Shown here piece after piece: positions 1 through 9,489 of a stretch of 64,000 nucleotides of DNA; the stretch's first letter is position 1; every line of letters starts with the position of its first letter. The DNA comes from Sporothrix humicola. Taxonomy: Eukaryota; Ascomycota; Sordariomycetes; Ophiostomatales; Ophiostomataceae. The position numbers and the translations under genes were made by a program. The notes under the pieces are model-generated. The model worked only from the letters and a program-made list of their open reading frames with translations, was not told where the DNA came from and made no database searches. The stretch covers positions 124,001 to 188,000 of the forward strand of contig WNYE01000044.1 in NCBI GenBank assembly GCA_021396245.1. The letters are read 5' to 3'.

Positions 1-858
1 GTCGGCTTCCATGACCCCAGCCTGCTGTCTGGCGACAGCACCGTTGCCGGCGGCGCCACTGACGGTGCCAGTGAGAAGGCCACTGTTGGCTCTTCGGGCA
101 ACATCACCGCTGCTGACCTGAACCTGGGCAACCTGTACGACATTGGCCTGTGGAACTACTGCGAGACGCAGCAGAACGGCACCCGTGTCTGCACCAAGGC
201 TCAGTTCAACTGGGCTGAGAAGACGCTCAACAACTCAGAGAACTCCATTACCAGCCTGATCAGCTCGACTGGTGCCAACCTGACCATCCCCAAGGACATC
301 ACCAACGCCATCAAGGCGTTCAGCACCCTTGCCAAGTGGACCGAGGTCGTTTTCATCATTGCCTTTGGCGCTCTGGCCCTGGAGATCATCTTTGGTCTCT
401 TCACCGCCTGCAGCCGTGGCGTTGCTTGTGTCACCTGGCTCATTGCTGGTATCACTGTCGTTGCTGTTGTCGGCGCTGCTGGTCTGGCTACTGCCATGTC
501 GCTTGTCGTCGTCGCTGCTATCAAGGTCGAGGCCGAGAAGTACGGTGTCAGTGCTTCCGTCAACACGGGCTTCCTGGCTGCTGTCTGGATCGCCGCCGCC
601 GCTGCTATCGCTGCTTCCTTCTTCTGGATGTTCACCGTCTGCTGCTGCAGCCCCGACAGCCACCGCGACCGCTCTGCTCCCCGTCACTTGGACGACAAGT
701 TCGTGCCCTCGAGCTCGTACCAGCCTCTGCACGACCCCCACCAGGGTGGCATGTACAACAATGCCAACGCCTACGCTCCTCAGTACGGCGCCCCGCGGAA
801 CCAGCAGGGTGGCCGCTCCGATCTGGCTTACGAGCCGTACTCGCACTCGCGCGTCTAA
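1..858 (+). CDS. SUR7/PalI-family claudin-like membrane protein (3' part)
   Basis: The frame is open from base 1 to the TAA at 856-858, giving the last 285 residues; the start and probably a first membrane helix lie left of the window. Three hydrophobic helices are visible at about residues 104-130, 140-165 and 183-210 of the fragment. Before the first lies an extracellular-type loop with GLWNYC followed by a second Cys about 10 residues on, which is the G-L-W-x-x-C...C signature of SUR7/PalI (fungal claudin-like) proteins. A cytoplasmic tail of about 70 residues rich in Tyr, Gln, Asn and Pro follows a CCC cluster. Family members sit in the plasma membrane at eisosomes, or act in ambient-pH sensing (PalI) and cell-wall integrity; which role applies here cannot be decided from the fragment. 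Assignment to the superfamily is fairly sure, to a named gene not. Confidence 0.8.
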   Translation, partial: VGFHDPSLLSGDSTVAGGATDGASEKATVGSSGNITAADLNLGNLYDIGLWNYCETQQNGTRVCTKAQFNWAEKTLNNSENSITSLISSTGANLTIPKDITNAIKAFSTLAKWTEVVFIIAFGALALEIIFGLFTACSRGVACVTWLIAGITVVAVVGAAGLATAMSLVVVAAIKVEAEKYGVSASVNTGFLAAVWIAAAAAIAASFFWMFTVCCCSPDSHRDRSAPRHLDDKFVPSSSYQPLHDPHQGGMYNNANAYAPQYGAPRNQQGGRSDLAYEPYSHSRV

Positions 859-1902
859 GCGTGTCTGCTTGTCCAGCTTTTCTCAGCCTTTTTCGATAAA
901 ATTCTCCTAGAGACTCACGTTTCTTCCTCACACACTTCTCTCTGCCGATTTGATTATTATTTGCGTGCTTTAGCTTTTTTTGATGTCTGCATCACCGGCG
1001 TTTCATTTGGAAAGCTCTATTTGTTTGTCTATTTTTGTTTCCCGGGAACAATTTTCCTACTGCGATTTTACATGTCTATTTTTCATGGTTATGAGGGGTT
1101 GGAAATGAAACCTTTTACTCTCTTATTATTAGTCCTTCAATGGACCATGACTTTCGGGGATTGACGACGATAAAAATATCTTCTATATTATTCTATGTAT
1201 ACCCTGTTTCTTTGGAGACGGCTAGATACAATGCTCAAATAGAATTTGAAAAACAAAAACACCACCATTTGTTTACTTTTTACTTCGTTTATTGATTAAT
1301 TTTTGACAGGTCGTTTTTTGCCACTGCCGTCTTATTCCATAGATTTTGGCAGTTTGTAAGATGAACCATTTATATGTGACTTTGGCACGTGACCTGAGAG
1401 GTACCTTCGATCAATGTATCTCTTCAGCAAAAGTAGGGCTTTATCCGTACATTTTGTGACGATGAAGTATAACTTTTGAGCTTATATGTATTATTGAAAT
1501 AAACATCTTATGTTTTATTCACTTAGAACTGTGGTCATCCGGAAATATTCTTGATAGCATGTTCGGGGGATTTGCTTGTGGGATAAAAATGAGGTATACT
1601 CGAGGTACCTGCGCCTAAGTTAGCCTCATGAGAAAAAAATCAACGACACCCGAAAAGGTAGGCTTCGAAATGCTCTATTCGCACCTTCCCTTTTCTTTTT
1701 AATTTCAAAGCCCAACCGCATTGCACCTTCCTGCATGCTTATTATGATCATGTGGGCGGCCTGAACAATAACAAACAATAAAAAAGGCAACAACTCCCGA
1801 TTTTGCGCCTTCCCGCCGGAGAAAAAAGCCCCTTGGTGGGGTGGCGACCAGGTGTCATAGCTCTGCCACTTTGAGCTTCGTGGTCGGGCAATACACTGCA
1901 GA
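859..1902. other. Intergenic, tandem genes
   Basis: About 1.04 kb between the SUR7/PalI stop and the WD-repeat start. The first half is T-rich and AT-rich, as expected for a fungal 3' UTR and terminator region. I see no gene, RNA or repeat. The last 250 bases should hold the promoter of the WD-repeat gene, but no clear TATA box is visible. Confidence 0.6.
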
Positions 1903-4900
1903 ATGGCAATTCCTCGGCGGCTTCGACGGGACGACTCGTCCGTGCTATGTTCTGTCACTGCACTCGCATTTTATCGCCTTCGACCAAGCAGGGCATCAGA
2001 TGAGGGGCCATCATCAACAGCATCAAAACCGGCATCATCGCCAGCACCATCTCTGTTTGTGCTTGCTGGCGAAGATGGCTGGTTGGCAGTCTACGGCGCC
2101 ACAAAAAGACACGAAAAAGAGGGGAGAACGAACGAACAAGACTCTCGTACTCCCGACTCTCTCTCCGGCCAGCAGTGCTACGGCCGTCTCCGAGTCTTTG
2201 CCGAGCAGCCTATCCAAGGATGCCGGGTTGGACAGGGTGATATCGACAGCAACGATGAAGACGGCGATGTTCTCGTCTGGGGAGGCCAGTCTGTGGCCCT
2301 CGTGAGTCGAGAACACATTGCCCTGCTGGTGGCACCGGCGGGAGTGAACGAGCCAGTAACTCAATCATCAGTCCCAGTTGTGAAGGAGGTCTTGACGCCA
2401 GACTGGATTTACGATGGTTTGTTGCCACGTCGCCATCAAAGAGACAGCGGCACCAACTCTGTTGGTGCCCTCATCACCGCACACAATGAGATTTTGCCTT
2501 TTCAGGTGGACAAATCAACATTGACCCTCATCGGTGCACCGATCTCGCCTTCTCGGCCGGTTCTCTACTCTGCCCAACTGGCCTGGGACGAAAGCGACGG
2601 TGGCAGTGATGACAGCAACAGTCTCCTCGTTGTGGCGGGCACCGTGTTTGGCGAGATCGTCGTCTGGACGTGTCAGTTGCCGACCACAGAAGGGAACATT
2701 AGCGAGGAGGAACTTGGTATCGAGGTCTTGGACGTTTTCACTGGCCACGAGGGCTCGATATTCGACGTTGTTGTTTCGCCCGAGTTGAACGTGGGTGAGC
2801 TGATTGGCAGTGGAGAAGAGCCATCGTCATCCAGACGAGTTCGGCTACTGGCCAGCTGCAGTGACGACCGCACAATATGTGTCTGGCCACTATATCTGGC
2901 CAGGGGCAAAAGCAGCCGCGGAGACAACAGGGAGTTACTGGATTCTCACGCCTCTAACGAAGCCCGTGAGACTGGGTTCCAGAACACGTTTGAAGGCCTC
3001 GCCCAGCGCGGGGACGAGCCGGCGTCAAATGGCACAAGGACACAAGCACGGAGCGAAGTCGATAAGAAATATTTGCAGAGCGCCGACCCACCAGCAACAT
3101 CGACACCTTCAACGTCCCCTGCTCTAGCATCCGTCATGGCCCATGCTTCACGCATCTGGCACGTGCGATTTGGTGAGCTCTCAGCGGAGACAGCCATGAG
3201 CGGCAACTTGCTTTTGTATTCATTTGGCGAGGATGCCACAGCACAAGAGTGGCGGCTCGAACTGGACCTCAACCAGCTGCAAGGAGGCAAGCCGAGTCTG
3301 AACGGGAAGCTGGTGCATCTTCGAACCCTTTCATCACATGCTGGCAAGAATATCTGGTCAGCAGCCGTTTCCATTAGGTCTTCCACAGAGAGCGAACACC
3401 CTCGAGGTCCTCTCGTTGTGACAGGCGGCTGCGATGGGAAGATTTGTTTGTTCGAGGGTCGCCACAACCAGCCGCCACCATTTACAGGCAAGAACAGTGG
3501 ACGCACCAATCTACTATCTGGGGCCATTGCTTCATCAACGATCCCTCCAAGGATTGGAACCAAGGAATCAGAGCCCGAACGGCCGCCATCTCCTACTAAA
3601 CAGCAAGATGTGGACGGCCCGGCACCAAAGGCAAAGAAGAAGGGCAGCCAGAAAAAGATTCGCGAGGAGGTATTTAATAGCTACGCATTCCTGTCCGACG
3701 ACCAGCTTCTGGCAGCCACGACCCAAGGCCGGCTTTTACTGGGAAGCCTTCGCCAGACCGGCAGCGAGACAACATCCCTAGAGTGGGTAGAGCTTCCCGG
3801 TGCCCCAGATGATGTGATGCTGTCCCTGAAAGACTACAATGTCGTCCGCAGTCCACGAGGTGGAGGTGGTGGCGGAATTGCAACACATCCGGGAGCTGAA
3901 GGGTTGGCCATAGTCGGAAACGCAACCGGCCAGCTGTTTGTGTACTCGAGAAGTGGCGGGATCCAACGACTTGCAACAACGCTTCCCGGAAAGGTGGATG
4001 AGATATTTTTCTTGCCGCACACAGAAGAGAATGCATCTGTCGACACTATCCATCTTGGTATTATTGCCACAACCTTGTTCCGAGACGAGGCTGCATTGTT
4101 GAACCTGGATATCGACATTACAAATGATATTCTTTTGAAAGAAAGCGCAAGATCGCTCAAGCTTCCAACAAAAGTACCGGCGTCGCCTGCAGCAATGGTC
4201 ATCACAGCAGCTAGTAGATGCTTGGATTACATTGTGCTTGGCTCCCGAAACGGACAACTTTGCTTGTACAAGCCTGTCGAGGGCGAGGAGGACACTGCTC
4301 CAACCTTTGTTTTGGAAACACAGCTGCAGACACGGACCAAGGACGCCATTCTGTCCATCGTACCACTCCCGCCTCGGCCTGGCCATCCTCCATTATCATC
4401 CGCTTCTTTTGTCGTGACTGCACGGGACGGTACGTACCGAATCTACAGCATCGACAATGACGGTGACAAGGCTACGATACGCTTGCAACACGAGACGGCC
4501 ACGCCCTTTGGCCCCATTGTCCGCGATGCCTGGTTTATTGAAGGCGAGACGCCAAACGATCCGCCTGAACTTATTGTGTGCGGGTTTCGGAGCACTCATT
4601 ACGTCGTCTGGAACGAAACACGGCAACAGGAGCTGGCGACCGTCGACTGCGGCGGCACCCACCGAACGCACACATACTTGTTCTGTGGAAACAGAAATGG
4701 CACATTGTTGGGGGCAAGTGCGGGTAGAGTCCGGTTTGCGTTTACACGGCAGTCGGAGCTCCAGGTATTTGCACAGGATGTGTGTGTCACAACACCACTC
4801 AAGATAGGCGGGCATGGCCGCGAGATTCGGTCAGTGCGGGCCAGTGCTAGCGGCACATATGTTGCCACAGGCGGCGAAGACACTGTTGTGAGGATATGGA

Positions 4901-5907
4901 ATCGTCCTGGGCACTTGACTGGGCGGCGCTGTCTCTCTGTCTTGAAGCTGCACAACACCGGGCTGCACGAGCTGGCCTGGATCGGTGATGACTGCTTGAT
5001 CAGCGCTGCTGGATCGGAAGAGCTGTTCATCTGGCGCATATCCACAATCGGCGACTCGGCCTACGATGGACTGGCCGTGCTTTGCGAGTCCTCGTACCCA
5101 GACAGCACAGACGACAAGATTCTGCGCATCATCGGCCTCGACGCGACCCTCGATCCCAACAACGAGACGGCCATGTTTGTCTCCGTCGGCCTTTCCAACT
5201 CGATTCTCAAGACATACCGCTACGCACCTTCCAGCGGGTGGCAGCTTCTGGCCCTCGGACACTACACGGGCGCCTGTCCGACGCAGCTACAGCATCTTCG
5301 GCTGCGTCGTGGGGGCAGTCTGGAAGTGCTGGCTGCGTTTGCCGACGGGCACTTGACTGTGTGGAAAGCAACGCCGTTGTTTGGCGAGGATGGCGAGACA
5401 CAGGACGCTATCAAATACAGCGACTACTCACTGCTGTGCGCAACCAGGACGCACCAGAATGCCGTCAAAGCTCTTGATCTTGTCTCGACCGACCAGGACG
5501 CCGGCATTTCGACGGCCATTTTTACTGGCGGCGACGACAACGCCATTGTAGTTACTGTCCTGAACTTGGAGGGCGGTGCCGGGTACAGCTTTGGAAAGAC
5601 GTTCCGTGTGTCTAGTGCCCATGCAGCTTCTGTCAATGGCGCCAAAATTTTATTCAAAGAGACGGAAGAGAACAGCGAAACAAGCTTCACGGCTGTCACT
5701 TGCAGCAACGATCAGCGACTCAAGGCGTGGAGGGTGATTTTGCCAAAGACAGGAAGCTCTAGTTCGAAACAAAAGGTCCGCATACAGCTCTTGGACGACC
5801 GATACAGCGCCATTGCCGACCCTGGCGACGTGGAAAGCATTGGCAGTTCTGGAAATGCATCTGCTCTTGTTGTCGGAATGGGAATGGAGATCTGGAAGTT
5901 GGAGTAA
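1903..5907 (+). CDS. WDR6/Trm734 (Rtt10)-type WD-repeat protein
   Basis: A single 1334-residue frame. The N-terminus has the WDR6/Rtt10 pattern: VTALAFY (residues 18-24), an AGEDGWLAVY blade, then QPIQGC and VLVWGGQSV near 122. Further WD blades are seen at about 281-330 (GHEGSIFDVV... SDDRTICVW), 414-450 (HASRIWHVRF... GEDATAQEW), 477-517 (ending GGCDGKICLF), 969-1000 (GHGREIRSVRA... GGEDTVVRIW) and at the C-terminus (SNDQRLKAW). Known family members (yeast Trm734, human WDR6) are the partner of the Trm7/FTSJ1 methylase, needed for 2'-O-methylation at tRNA position 34. Yeast Trm734 is near 1000 residues; this copy is longer because of low-complexity inserts, for example residues about 340-400 and 545-590. 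The first ATG of the frame is used. The tRNA gene downstream at 6064-6162 is a neighbour only by chance as far as can be seen. Confidence 0.85.
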   Translation: MAIPRRLRRDDSSVLCSVTALAFYRLRPSRASDEGPSSTASKPASSPAPSLFVLAGEDGWLAVYGATKRHEKEGRTNEQDSRTPDSLSGQQCYGRLRVFAEQPIQGCRVGQGDIDSNDEDGDVLVWGGQSVALVSREHIALLVAPAGVNEPVTQSSVPVVKEVLTPDWIYDGLLPRRHQRDSGTNSVGALITAHNEILPFQVDKSTLTLIGAPISPSRPVLYSAQLAWDESDGGSDDSNSLLVVAGTVFGEIVVWTCQLPTTEGNISEEELGIEVLDVFTGHEGSIFDVVVSPELNVGELIGSGEEPSSSRRVRLLASCSDDRTICVWPLYLARGKSSRGDNRELLDSHASNEARETGFQNTFEGLAQRGDEPASNGTRTQARSEVDKKYLQSADPPATSTPSTSPALASVMAHASRIWHVRFGELSAETAMSGNLLLYSFGEDATAQEWRLELDLNQLQGGKPSLNGKLVHLRTLSSHAGKNIWSAAVSIRSSTESEHPRGPLVVTGGCDGKICLFEGRHNQPPPFTGKNSGRTNLLSGAIASSTIPPRIGTKESEPERPPSPTKQQDVDGPAPKAKKKGSQKKIREEVFNSYAFLSDDQLLAATTQGRLLLGSLRQTGSETTSLEWVELPGAPDDVMLSLKDYNVVRSPRGGGGGGIATHPGAEGLAIVGNATGQLFVYSRSGGIQRLATTLPGKVDEIFFLPHTEENASVDTIHLGIIATTLFRDEAALLNLDIDITNDILLKESARSLKLPTKVPASPAAMVITAASRCLDYIVLGSRNGQLCLYKPVEGEEDTAPTFVLETQLQTRTKDAILSIVPLPPRPGHPPLSSASFVVTARDGTYRIYSIDNDGDKATIRLQHETATPFGPIVRDAWFIEGETPNDPPELIVCGFRSTHYVVWNETRQQELATVDCGGTHRTHTYLFCGNRNGTLLGASAGRVRFAFTRQSELQVFAQDVCVTTPLKIGGHGREIRSVRASASGTYVATGGEDTVVRIWNRPGHLTGRRCLSVLKLHNTGLHELAWIGDDCLISAAGSEELFIWRISTIGDSAYDGLAVLCESSYPDSTDDKILRIIGLDATLDPNNETAMFVSVGLSNSILKTYRYAPSSGWQLLALGHYTGACPTQLQHLRLRRGGSLEVLAAFADGHLTVWKATPLFGEDGETQDAIKYSDYSLLCATRTHQNAVKALDLVSTDQDAGISTAIFTGGDDNAIVVTVLNLEGGAGYSFGKTFRVSSAHAASVNGAKILFKETEENSETSFTAVTCSNDQRLKAWRVILPKTGSSSSKQKVRIQLLDDRYSAIADPGDVESIGSSGNASALVVGMGMEIWKLE

Positions 5908-6045
5908 TTCGATATTGGATATTGAGATACCTTGTGGAAGTTGGTGAAAAAAAATCAATTCACGAAATAAAAATTTAACAGCAAAACCTACTATGTGATC
6001 GGATGGTTGCATGCATGAGTAAAATAAAAAGTGCACAAAAAGGCC

Positions 6046-6051
6046 AAAAAA
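6046..6051 (-). terminator. Pol III terminator of tRNA-Val
   Basis: Six T on the minus strand, 12 nt past the tRNA 3' end, with a second run of five T at 6037-6041. This is the usual RNA polymerase III stop signal. Confidence 0.75.
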
Positions 6052-6063
6052 GAAATAATACTA

Positions 6064-6162
6064 TGATCGTGGCAGGGGTCGAACCTGCGATCCCATCCGA
6101 TCAGCGTTATTTTCCTAGGGAAAACTGTAAAGGACATGCCCTAACCACTAGGCCACACGATC
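6064..6162 (-). tRNA. tRNA-Val (anticodon UAC) with a 26-nt intron
   Basis: Read on the minus strand, a full cloverleaf folds. The acceptor stem is GATCGTG/CACGATC, with discriminator A at 6064. The D arm is GCCT/GGGC around AGTGGTTA. The anticodon stem TGTCC pairs with GGATG through two G-U pairs. The variable loop has 5 nt and the T arm is GCAGG/CCTGC around TTCGACC. The anticodon loop is TTTACA + intron + C, placing UAC at 34-36 (6127-6129), hence valine. The intron (6100-6125) sits after position 37, the canonical place for eukaryotic nuclear tRNA introns; the mature tRNA is 73 nt before CCA addition. An internal A box (GGCCTAGTGG) and B box (GGTTCGACC) are present. The gene lies 156 bp after the WDR6-like stop and 190 bp before the RRF start, transcribed against both. 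Confidence 0.92.
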
Positions 6163-6352
6163 AGTATAATAAAAAATTTCCACTATGCCGCTCTATAAAG
6201 GGCAGCGCATTAGCGCACAGCGCACCTTCTAAGCTCCACTTCCCCGCAAAATCAAAACACTTTACTGAAGACACCTGCCGACCTTGCTTTGAATGGTTCA
6301 ATTGCTTCACATGCTTCACTTGCGTCAAACAAGCTTGACCACAACAGCCACA

Positions 6353-7431
6353 ATGAGCAGCATAGCTACAGTCCAGGCGCTCGCCCAGCGCAGCACAGTC
6401 TGCCTGTGCCGCCCAGCAAGGTATGTCTCTTTAACGGCGGCAATTTGGGAGTTTTGAAGCCGATCTTCTTCTCTGTTTTCTCGTCTTCCTCCATCATGCG
6501 ACCATTTCTTTAGCCAATTCTCTTCTCTCCTTTTGCCCTTTCTCCCTCTACTGACGTTTTGTGTCCCCCAAAAAGCGCCATTGCCGTCTCGCGAACCCTC
6601 CTGCGGGCCCCCAACACATCTCCCGTCCTGCGCACGATTCCTGCCTCGACACCTCTCCGTTGCTTCTCCCAGACGGCGGCAGTAAACAAAAAGGGCGGCA
6701 ACGCAAAGAAGGACAAGAAGGGCGGCGGCGGCAAGTCCAAAGACAAGGATGTCGAAGAAGACGATGGCGGAAAGCCGGCCGTCGACGTGGAGGAAGCCTT
6801 CAAGTTCACCGAGGTCGAGGCCGCCTGGGACGAGAGCGACGCCCAGCACGCGGAAAAGTTCAAAGAGCTGAAGCGGTCGCTGGCGAGCGGCGGCGGCATG
6901 AGCGATGGCGACGGCGGCGTCGACGTTGACGTGATCGGCAAGGTGCCCGTGTCGGAAAAGGGCCAGCCGACGGTGCCGCTGGGCCAGCTGGCCCTGGTGA
7001 TCCCGCGCTCGGGCGGCCGTGTCGTCGAGCTCCGCATGCACAGCCCCTCGAGCCGCAAGGCGCTGATGAGCGCCGTGCAGTCGAATCCGCTCTTCAACGG
7101 CCAGCAGCCGCAGCCCGACCCCAACGACGAGCTCGTGCTGCTCATCAAGGTCGGCAGCGTCAACGACAAGAGCGGCTCGTCGGCCGAGGCCATTGCCGAG
7201 CGCCAGCGCCGCGTCAAGGACCTGGCCAACGCCTGGCGCACAAAGATCCGCGACACGACCGCGCGCCGCCAAAAGCTGCACCAGCAGTGGAAGAAGGACA
7301 AGAGCGTGGTGATCAACGACCAGCAGCGCCTGGAGAAGGAGCTGACCAAGGGCCAGGAGAAGCGCATGGCCAAGATCGACGCCGCCGAGAAGGAGGCCCT
7401 TAAGCTCGCCGAAAAATCCAGCAGACGTTAA
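6353..7431 (+). CDS. rrf1: Mitochondrial ribosome recycling factor
   Basis: Two exons, 6353-6420 and 6576-7431, joined across a GTATGT...AAAAG intron of 155 bp; product 307 residues. The N-terminus (about 55 residues, ending RCFSQT) is basic and Ser/Thr-rich, a typical mitochondrial presequence. A Lys/Gly/Asp-rich linker follows, then from about residue 100 the RRF fold. The C-terminal helices carry the family pattern of a long charged hairpin (AEAIAERQRRVKDLANAWRT, then QQRLEKELTKGQEKRMAKID). RRF splits post-termination ribosomes together with EF-G2; here it should act in the mitochondrial matrix. It is convergent with the gene at 7722-9014 (290 bp between stops). The first exon is short, but the start context and the phase across the junction (AG|C) fit well. 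Confidence 0.82.
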
Positions 7432-7721
7432 GGCGGGAGAGAGCGGTTGATGGGTGATGGGTGATGGCTGGAATCTTAAACGGCAGGACTTTAACGTAGA
7501 TATCCATACATATAGGTCTAGACAGGTGTAGAGGATGAGCGTATAGCACGTGTGGGGAATGAAGCGTCTACTCTCTTCTACTCTGTTTTTAGATGAATGA
7601 ATTTGTATTGTGTTTGCATTTATTGTACATGATATATATCTTTGCTGATGGTTGGGAGAGAAAAAAAAATGGAAAATATACAAAGTCTCCTCTCCAACTC
7701 CATTCATAACAGCCCCCCATC

Positions 7722-9014
7722 TCACGCCTTAACACCGCCCTTGTACATCTTCTTGTCGGCGTCCGGCAGCAGTTCCAGCACCTTGGCATTGAATTTTCTC
7801 CGGAAGTCCTCTGTCTGCGCGGCGTCCTTGAGCTGGTACCGGTGCACCATCTCCATCAGAGACTGGGTCTTAGACGGGTTCTTGGAAACGCTGCTTGGCG
7901 CCGTGTGCATGCCACGGACCGCGTCGCTCAGAATCGCCTCCTTGGCCGCATCGCTGATCGGCACAAGCATCGGCGTGTTGGGCAGTCCCAGTTTCTTGAG
8001 CCGCCTTTTCGCCCTAGTCGAGCGTAACGCCTTCTCGGCCAGCTCCCGCTCCGTCTTCGTGTCAAAATACACCGCCTTGCCCGCCCGCAGCTGCTCGATT
8101 GCCAGGAGCGGGTTCGTCGACGCCTTGGTGTTCGACTCGCCTTCATCCTCGCCGCCGCCGTACGCAAACCCGCCGCCCATCACGCGCATCGACCGCAGCG
8201 CTGCAGACACACTGCCCGCGCCGTCGCCGTGTTGTGACGCTACGATGGGCCGGCTGCCCTGCAGACCCTCGAGCGTCAATGCTGGCGTAAAGTCCGAGTA
8301 TACGCCCAGCTTCCGTTCCTGCTCGTACAGCTCCAGCTCGGGCGACATGACGTATTTCTCTGCCAGCTTCTTTTCCCTTTCTGCCAGCCGCTTCAGCTTT
8401 TCTTCCTCGGTCTCCAACTCGCCGTCCATGTCCCGTCTACGTCTCAGGGCGCCGCCACGGCCGCGGCCACGGCCGCCGCCCCTGCCACGCCCGACGCCTC
8501 CCTCATTTTGCTGGAATGCAGGATTGGTCTGGATTCGGGGTCGCCCTGTCTCCAGACCTGACACGCCTGTACCAGGGAATCCACCGCGTCCAGGCAGTCG
8601 CCGCGGCAGGCTGCGGATGTTAATGATGCCGCCCGTTCTGCCGCTTGCGTTTTCTGGCACCGGCTCACCTGGCGGGGGGCCAGATGAGAAATGTGGGTTG
8701 GCGCCGCGGGCACGTGGCGCGGGTGCCGTTTTTGCTGCTGCTGCTGTCTTTTCATCGGCGGATGAGGAAGCCTCTTGCTTGCCTTCGTTGAGCGAGTTGA
8801 ACTCGGATGCTGCCGCCGTCATGCGCTCCTTGCGGTCGCCAAGGCCGAGGATGTTCTTGAGGATCGCTTGTGAGGGTGTCGAGGAGAAAAATGCCGTCGT
8901 CGCGACCGACAGCGCGCCCCGGCTGCCGCTTGCCCCGTTTGCCGTGTAGTTGGCAGAGGGCAAAACGCTGCGCACGCTCCGCCCCAGCGCGGAGCGGAAA
9001 GATGGCCGGTGCAT
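7722..9014 (-). CDS. Predicted mitochondrial RG-rich protein, function unknown
   Basis: A 430-residue single-exon frame that I do not recognise. The first 45 residues are rich in Arg, Ser and Ala without acids and contain AFFSSTPS, which looks like a matrix-targeting sequence with its cleavage region. Residues about 95-140 are Gly/Pro-rich. Residues about 170-195 are an Arg-Gly run (RGGGRGRGRGG then LRRRRD), typical of nucleic-acid contact. A charged helix follows (EEEKLKRLAEREKKLAEKY, about 202-220). The C-terminal 150 residues are the most ordered-looking part, with LRSTRAKRRLKKLGLPNTP and a final helical stretch ending KMYKGGVKA. Its convergent neighbour encodes a mitochondrial ribosome factor, so a role in mitochondrial RNA or translation is a reasonable guess, nothing more. 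Confidence 0.75.
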   Translation of the reverse strand: MHRPSFRSALGRSVRSVLPSANYTANGASGSRGALSVATTAFFSSTPSQAILKNILGLGDRKERMTAAASEFNSLNEGKQEASSSADEKTAAAAKTAPAPRARGANPHFSSGPPPGEPVPENASGRTGGIINIRSLPRRLPGRGGFPGTGVSGLETGRPRIQTNPAFQQNEGGVGRGRGGGRGRGRGGALRRRRDMDGELETEEEKLKRLAEREKKLAEKYVMSPELELYEQERKLGVYSDFTPALTLEGLQGSRPIVASQHGDGAGSVSAALRSMRVMGGGFAYGGGEDEGESNTKASTNPLLAIEQLRAGKAVYFDTKTERELAEKALRSTRAKRRLKKLGLPNTPMLVPISDAAKEAILSDAVRGMHTAPSSVSKNPSKTQSLMEMVHRYQLKDAAQTEDFRRKFNAKVLELLPDADKKMYKGGVKA

Positions 9015-9489
9015 GGTTGTTGTATCCCGCGATCAAAGGTTCGGGCCGTGGGTATGTGTGTGCGTTTGCTCGTGGTTGTCGCGCGGGTGTCGTAGTCCGA
9101 CCAGTGCACAGCTCAAAGGACTGTCGTTGCCGGTTTGAGGCTTTGGTTGAAAAATAGGACGATGAAAATTGAGAGAAATAGAATTGCCCATGATTGGCCA
9201 AATTGCCCCGAGTAAAGTGGAGCACCAGTGCTGCGAAGGCTCAAAGGTCAACCACAAAACGCGCACAGCACTTACTGCCAAACGCGCTATAAATATAGTG
9301 GTCTGTTGTGGTAAGTAAATATTGCCAGTTAATATTCAATGGTCACCATCCAAGTCTTGCAAAGTACGGAGTACGTCGTATCCAAGTCAAAGTTAAAAAA
9401 AAAAAAAAAAAAAAAGGATGGTATAAACGCAAAATATATTCCAAAAGTATTTTTGTTTTCATTTTTCATTCCCAATAGCCAGTCCCTTC
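9015..9489. other. Intergenic between two minus-strand genes
   Basis: About 475 bp. It holds the promoter side of the RG-rich protein gene, an A/T element near 9289-9296, one TACGGAGTAC motif (9365-9374) and a 21-base A run (9395-9415), then the 3' flank of the dehydrogenase gene. No gene is seen. Confidence 0.6.
9365..9374. repeat. TACGGAGTAC motif copy
   Basis: One of the exact copies of the recurrent intergenic motif. It lies 20 bases left of a 21-base A run (9395-9415). Confidence 0.85.

Noticed and set aside
6325..7725. Long minus-strand frame opposite the recycling factor gene
   Set aside because: Antisense shadow; it crosses the spliced gene and its product is composition-driven with no family pattern.
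7642..8949. 435-codon plus-strand frame opposite the RG-rich protein gene
   Set aside because: The minus-strand reading has a presequence, a charged helix and a sensible end; the plus strand is only Ser/Pro/Arg-rich.
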